Source of the DNA: Liriodendron chinense
Taxonomy: Eukaryota; Streptophyta; Magnoliopsida; Magnoliales; Magnoliaceae
Direction: 5' to 3'
NCBI GenBank assembly: GCA_003013855.2
Contig: ML058493.1
Location: 3,286,001-3,350,000, forward strand
Length of the DNA stretch: 64,000 bases
In this document: one piece after another, positions 61,130 to 64,000 of the stretch
Numbering within the stretch: the first letter of the stretch is position 1
Layout of the letters: each line of letters begins with the position of its first letter
Program-made: the position numbers and the translations under genes
Notes under the pieces: generated by a model
Told to the model about the DNA's origin: nothing
The model's database searches: none
What the model saw: the letters and a program-made list of their open reading frames with translations, nothing else

Positions 61130-63889
61130 TCTAACACAGTGTTATTTTTGTTATTTGAGTGCTTGATTTTTCAGACTTTTTTCATCTTTGGTACTAAGTT
61201 TTCTTGAATTTTTAACACTCGAAATCTTCTCTTTTATGCTTCAAATCTTCAATTGTTCATCTTGTATTCTTCTGAGCTTTAATTCAATACTTTAAACACA
61301 TTTCCACCTCAAATCTTCGAACACCTTACATGATAATTAGTTTTTTAAGCCTCCAAATCTAAGAAAAAAATTAAAGAATAATAAGGGTTAAATATGCAAT
61401 ATTTAGGTTTTATCAATGGGCCATCCTGGGTGGGCCCTACTGGAGCAAAGAAAGAAAGAAAAATAAGGAGAGAAGAGAGACATTAGAAGGTAAGCCCTCG
61501 CCACTTTGTGGCCCACGCCAAAATAAATACATACATCAAGGTGGACCATACGCTGTCTATCATGCCCCAAATCAAGTTTCCGATGCTCATTCATTGTAAC
61601 CCGAACATGAAGGTGACAGTTTTTATAGTCCCCTTATTTCGGCCCTTGTCTCTAATACGCCAAGTTCCAAGATAAGGAGAATTTAAGAAAAACTATGAAA
61701 TCAAGCATAACCTAAAAATTTCATAAGCAACATATATCTCAAATAAACAAAGGTTTCAAGGTACAATACTAATAAAGTAAATATATGATATAACAAATAT
61801 CAAGCATGCACTCCTACCTCAATGTTACTGATATGTTCTAACATAACCTATAACATAAAAAAAAAACGTACATAAGCTTCCTACGAAGTTCGATAAAGCA
61901 CGTGTGTGCGTTTACAATGCATATGATAGATATATCGTATCAATATCAATATCAATATCAAAGTAAGCAGCAAAAATGAAAGGCCAACCATGCCAATGTA
62001 CATGTGTGTACTAAGACATACCAAGGCTATGCATATATGTTATGAGATCATGTAAGCATAAATATATCTAGTCAACGAACTAAACATGTTATCACGAAGG
62101 CATATTATGATGTAAGAGTAAAATGCACATAAATGATCAAGTTGTAGTACATAGTATTGTGCACCAATAAGGGTCTCGCACCCAGGGTTACAACACATGT
62201 TAGTCCCATACTTAACATGTGAAGTAATTTCAGGATGACAAATTCCTAATCCCATATAGTCCCATACTTATTGGGGACCATGACTCACAATTGTATAGCA
62301 CTTAGATCGTATTTATGCATCCACAATCCCGAGTGTTACATGGATGCATGAATATCATATGTCCAATGCAATCATGCGATACAAACATGCCAATCTTGAT
62401 ATCTAATTTATATCTTAATACAATTCTCATTTGAAATCATCGGGGTCTAGTACACTTTATCACTGGCTATCGCCCATCGTGTTCATGACCAAGTGAGTCG
62501 AAGAGACCTCATTATCCACCTCGTCAGTGGTATACCAACACTCACTCGGCTTGCCGATAGTAGACTTATTTCATGAGCTGGTCAAACTCAACTTAGCATA
62601 TAGCCCCCTTCACCCAGGCGGGTAAGGTTACACCCCCTTTCAACCGACCCCAAACACAATGAGGATGCGGCCTACTGATATTTAGCACTCAGGTGCTTAT
62701 GTTATCCACTCGGTCTCAATGTTGGAGCATCTTACAACCATGGGATTTAGGGGCTTTTATAGAAGGACATCCACAGCGCTTAAGTGCTAGAACATATTTT
62801 CGGTGTTCATATCTACCAACCACGATATGGCTATGGTAGCCACAACCCTGATGTTGCTAGGGTGTAGATGTAAGTGCCTCATGCAAATGCGTGAGTGCAT
62901 GAATCCATCATCCGAACCATACAACCATGTCATGCAAGATGTACATACATGCATAGCGGCCCTATCTCATATAAGTCCCTTAAGAAGCCTGAAGACACAG
63001 GGACATCAATTGCAAGCTTGTCACACATAGGCAAGCAAAAACCATGGACAGTGTCCCAATCTGGTTGTACTCAATCATGAACAAGCCATTATCCAACTCA
63101 TGCACACATGATGCAGATGAAATATGATAACATACAATTATATAATCATTATGCATGAGGTGTATAATACTGCATTAAGCATAAAGTAGAGCTAAATTAA
63201 TATTAAGAAAATATGAAATTAACGTAAGAGTAATGCTACATCTAGCATAAGGGAAATGCCACATTAAACATAAAGGAAGTGACATATCAAAACATCACAC
63301 TAACATGATAGAGTAAATACATCATCCCCATGAGGTGCGACCCACTTAGAATCTAAGTCTAACGAGAGCTCCATAAGGCTATACTTGTGAGCTTTCAAGC
63401 CAATGGGCCCACTCAACAATTGTACATATAAGCAGCCTAATTCTATTATTAACGACATCCTAACATGCGACAATCGTAGAGTCCACAAGCGATCGTGGTA
63501 GGCCTACAAGAGGCATCAAAGTGGGCCCTACAATGTCCCCAAGTAGGGCCCCAAAAAGGGCAGCCCAGAACCAACCAAACACATGCTTACGATAGGCTTC
63601 AACATAGGTAAGGGTGGGACTTGAACAATGGGCCCCCACAAATCTTAAGAGTAGGTCCTGTGGTGGGAAAGGCAAGACTACAACACACATACAACAAGGT
63701 ACTACAACACGTACAACAAGGTGGGACTGTGGTGTGGCCACAATACATACATCAAGCGGGCCCACAACACCAATACAACACATACAACAAAGTAGAAGTA
63801 ATGGAGTGGATACAATATATACATCAATGTAGGCCCACGACATGGACACAATACACACATCAAGTAGGGCCTACGACCTAGTTGGATAT
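61130..63889. repeat. Large dispersed repeat, copy 2 (partner 26780-29118)
   Basis: Same orientation and order as copy 1, ending CGACCTAGTTGGAT(A). It has extra sequence at about 61860-62090 (with an ATCAATATCAATATCA tract) and 63530-63760. It is directly abutted by a MITE arm. Confidence 0.8.
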
Positions 63890-64000
63890 CGTTCATTTTT
63901 GGTCGCAACGCCTAAAATGATCACACAAAACGGTTGGACGGCGTAGATTTCTCACAAACATCACGGTGAGCCCCACCCAGATTCCTTGCGCAAGAGATGC
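63890..64000. mobile_element. Arm of a Mutator-type MITE, cut by window end
   Basis: TCGTTCATTTTTGGTCGCAACGCCTAAAATGATC ... TTCCTTGCGCAAGAGATGC matches the right arm of the element at 32129-32643 (32515-32622). Confidence 0.85.

Noticed and set aside
26780..63889. One giant LTR element bounded by the two dispersed repeats
   Set aside because: A 37-kb span, the intervening complete elements of other families, unequal repeat lengths and no PBS or PPT beside them.

Overview
The window is nuclear DNA from a flowering plant and is almost entirely transposable elements and tandem repeats. Supporting this are complete Ty3/gypsy and Ty1/copia retrotransposons with plant-type primer sites, a large-LTR non-autonomous element, MITE-like DNA elements with diagnostic target-site duplications (TSDs), and GT-AG introns. 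Many segments carry a GTGGGCCCCACC(A)TGATG motif. From memory this fits a magnoliid or similar tree genome, but the sequence alone does not settle the species. No intact host gene, tRNA, rRNA or snRNA gene was found. The only host-gene trace is the orphan last exon of an isoflavone-reductase-like (NmrA family) gene at 22943-23139.

Left part. 1-4984 is the 5' half, minus strand, of a Tat-lineage Ty3/gypsy element (copy A): LTR with a 47/48-bp enhancer-like repeat, primer-binding site (PBS), and gag-protease-RT. It runs off the left edge. 6757-11577 is a structurally complete but mutated Ty1/copia element (two 356-bp LTRs, PBS, polypurine tract (PPT), one polyprotein frame) that may sit inside an older LTR. 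13579-15720 is a diverged relative of the large LTR seen at 42334. 16245-18130 looks like an old SIRE-type LTR. The stretch from 18131 to 24900 is AT-rich and mostly unrecognised.

Middle part. 24900-33960 holds a 189-bp dimer, a split CA microsatellite, a dispersed repeat that recurs at 61130-63889, a GTGGGCCC-rich tract, and a Mutator-type foldback MITE with a perfect 9-bp TSD inside a degenerate short tandem array. A 469-bp tandem duplication follows. Its second unit was split by a complete Tat-lineage element (copy B, 33960-53549, TSD ATTGT), and its first unit preserves the empty site. Copy B carries gag-pol on the minus strand and, between integrase and the 3' LTR, an antisense gene on the plus strand with its own TATA box, two introns and a coiled-coil protein. 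Between the convergent pol and antisense gene lies a 73-bp minisatellite. Copy B's gag was then split by a second element (42334-51145, TSD CTTCA) with 3.67-kb LTRs and only 1.48 kb of non-coding interior, apparently derived from a Del/Tekay-type chromovirus.

Right part. 54189-54741 is a hAT-type non-autonomous element (8-bp TSD) that contains an snRNA-promoter-like pair. 56130-60120 is a 424-bp tandem array interrupted by a TIR element that itself holds a SINE-like head and about 40 units of a 33-bp GTGGGCCC minisatellite. 61130-63889 repeats the 26.8-29.1 kb block, and the window ends inside another copy of the Mutator-type MITE.

The elements do not form a host pathway. Their value is the layered history, which the TSDs and empty site make directly readable, and the antisense gene of the Tat element.
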